A stretch of 6,665 nucleotides of DNA, taken from JADFNO01 sp965369945. GTDB taxonomy: Bacteria > Planctomycetota > Phycisphaerae > Phycisphaerales > SM1A02. The notes below the pieces were generated by a model. The model searched no databases, was not told the origin of the DNA, and saw nothing but the letters and a program-made list of their open reading frames with translations. Every line of letters begins with the position of its first letter. Positions within the stretch are counted from its first letter, which is position 1. This document shows, in pieces, positions 6,483 through 6,665 of the stretch. The stretch covers positions 1 through 6,665 of the forward strand of contig CBDUST010000262.1 of assembly GCA_965369945.1 (NCBI GenBank), given 5' to 3'. A program made the translations under genes and the position numbers.

Positions 6483-6553
6483 CGACCGACCGGGCAGCAC
6501 ACCCCAAGGTTGACCCTAGAGCAGTTTCACTGAAGACGTAGCGGCTGCGTGCG

Positions 6554-6664
6554 CTAGTCATCGAACGCCACGATGAATTTGCCGGTCCCAACGGGGCGAT
6601 CGGGGCGACTTCCGGTGGCACGGGCATCCTGCCCGTGCGACTTGTCATGGCGTGACATCTGCAC
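6554..6664 (-). CDS. Possible C-terminal end of an upstream gene (partial, doubtful)
   Basis: On the minus strand one frame is open from the window edge to TAG at 6554-6556. It ends in RPVGTGKFIVAFDD, which has a more protein-like composition than the other frames. The upstream part of this frame reads HGQDARATG through the palindrome at 6618-6638. If real, the gene is co-oriented with fusA and stops about 75 bp before its promoter. An ATG at 6656-6658 could instead start a 34-codon ORF. I recognise no family; the frame is too short to be sure it is coding. Confidence 0.25.
   Translation of the reverse strand: MQMSRHDKSHGQDARATGSRPDRPVGTGKFIVAFDD
6618..6638. repeat. Short palindromic repeat, likely dispersed planctomycete-type element
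   Basis: GCACGGGCA (6618-6626) and TGCCCGTGC (6630-6638) form a perfect 9-bp stem with a 3-base loop. GCGACTT occurs on both sides (6605-6611 and 6637-6643), the second copy sharing two bases with the stem. Translated fragments of this element, HGQDARATG and TGRMPVPP, are of a kind I associate with spurious or repeat-derived segments in planctomycete proteins, which points to a multi-copy REP-like sequence. Only one copy is in this window, so copy number is not shown here. Confidence 0.6.
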
Positions 6665-6665
6665 G

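Larger units (their letters stand above)
6129..6553. other. Gene-free region upstream of fusA
   Basis: No reading frame here looks like a protein. The plus-strand frame open across it (5868-6533) begins as the antisense of the fusA 5' end and has low-complexity composition, and the minus frames are broken by stops. The region instead holds a hairpin beside the fusA start (6149-6166), a block of strong base-pairing potential (about 6180-6406), a minus-strand promoter (6450-6477) and an inverted repeat around that promoter (6446-6482). It would form the fusA leader if that promoter is used. Confidence 0.7.

Noticed and set aside
6129..6500. RNase P RNA, tmRNA or SRP RNA in the fusA upstream region
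   Set aside because: The hallmark strings (GAGGAAAGTCC for RNase P, the tRNA-like ends of tmRNA, the SRP GGAA/AGCAG apical loop) are absent on both strands.
5868..6533. Plus-strand open frame of 221 codons upstream of and antisense to fusA
   Set aside because: Its first part is the complement of the fusA start and the rest is rich in Gly, Pro, Ser and Arg with no recognisable motif; it reads through the structured RNA region and is best explained as a chance frame in GC-rich DNA.
6539..6556. TAGCG/CGCTA hairpin at the stop of the right-edge frame as a terminator
   Set aside because: The stem is only 5 bp with an 8-base loop and has no following T-run.
6460..6648. Minus-strand 62-codon ORF containing TGRMPVPP
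   Set aside because: It is produced by reading through the palindromic repeat, and it overlaps the promoter; no protein-like features otherwise.
1..6665. CRISPR array, insertion-sequence transposase, toxin-antitoxin or phage genes
   Set aside because: No spaced direct repeats and no transposase, nuclease or phage-like reading frame are present; coding space is filled by housekeeping and signalling genes.

Overview
The window looks like chromosomal DNA from a free-living, moderately GC-rich Gram-negative-type bacterium, most likely a member of the Planctomycetota or a close relative. Three things suggest this. A DUF4340 protein sits directly behind what looks like the tail of a membrane protein, the usual GldG-like/DUF4340 pairing. 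EF-G is of canonical bacterial type but lies away from a str operon. A short palindrome near the right edge reads 'HGQDARATG' in one frame, a signature I associate with planctomycete dispersed repeats. The assignment is inference; no rRNA or other taxonomic marker beyond EF-G is present.

Layout, left to right. Positions 2-46 (+) are the last 14 codons of a membrane protein ending in a hydrophobic stretch and RRR. Six bases later comes a 462-residue DUF4340 protein (53-1441, +) with an N-terminal membrane anchor and three internal repeats. It converges on, and overlaps by 28 bp, the 3' end of ribD (1414-2544, -), a full-length bifunctional riboflavin deaminase/reductase. The ribD start overlaps the stop of a 470-residue, six-helix membrane protein with a complete SpoIIE/RsbU-type PP2C phosphatase domain (2541-3953, -). 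Sixty bases upstream of that lies fusA (4014-6128, -), a complete elongation factor G. fusA, the phosphatase gene and ribD are co-oriented and tightly packed, so one transcript is plausible, although their functions (translation, signalling, riboflavin synthesis) are not obviously linked.

Positions 6129-6553 carry no convincing gene and are the most interesting part. A sigma70-like promoter (TTGACT-16 bp-TACAAT, minus strand, 6450-6477) would give fusA a leader of about 315 nt. The promoter hexamers are overlapped by the arms of a perfect 8-bp inverted repeat. Between promoter and fusA lies a dense block of base-pairing potential (about 6180-6406), including a 14-bp continuous stem, a 10-bp stem and a 12-bp stem that excludes both. 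The extra pairs that lengthen these stems are G-U only when read on the plus strand, so the structured RNA may be a plus-strand transcript rather than the fusA leader itself. It does not match RNase P, tmRNA, SRP RNA or any riboswitch I can recognise by eye.

At the right edge (6554-6664, -) there may be the tail of another gene, interrupted by a 9-bp-arm palindrome flanked by 7-bp direct repeats.
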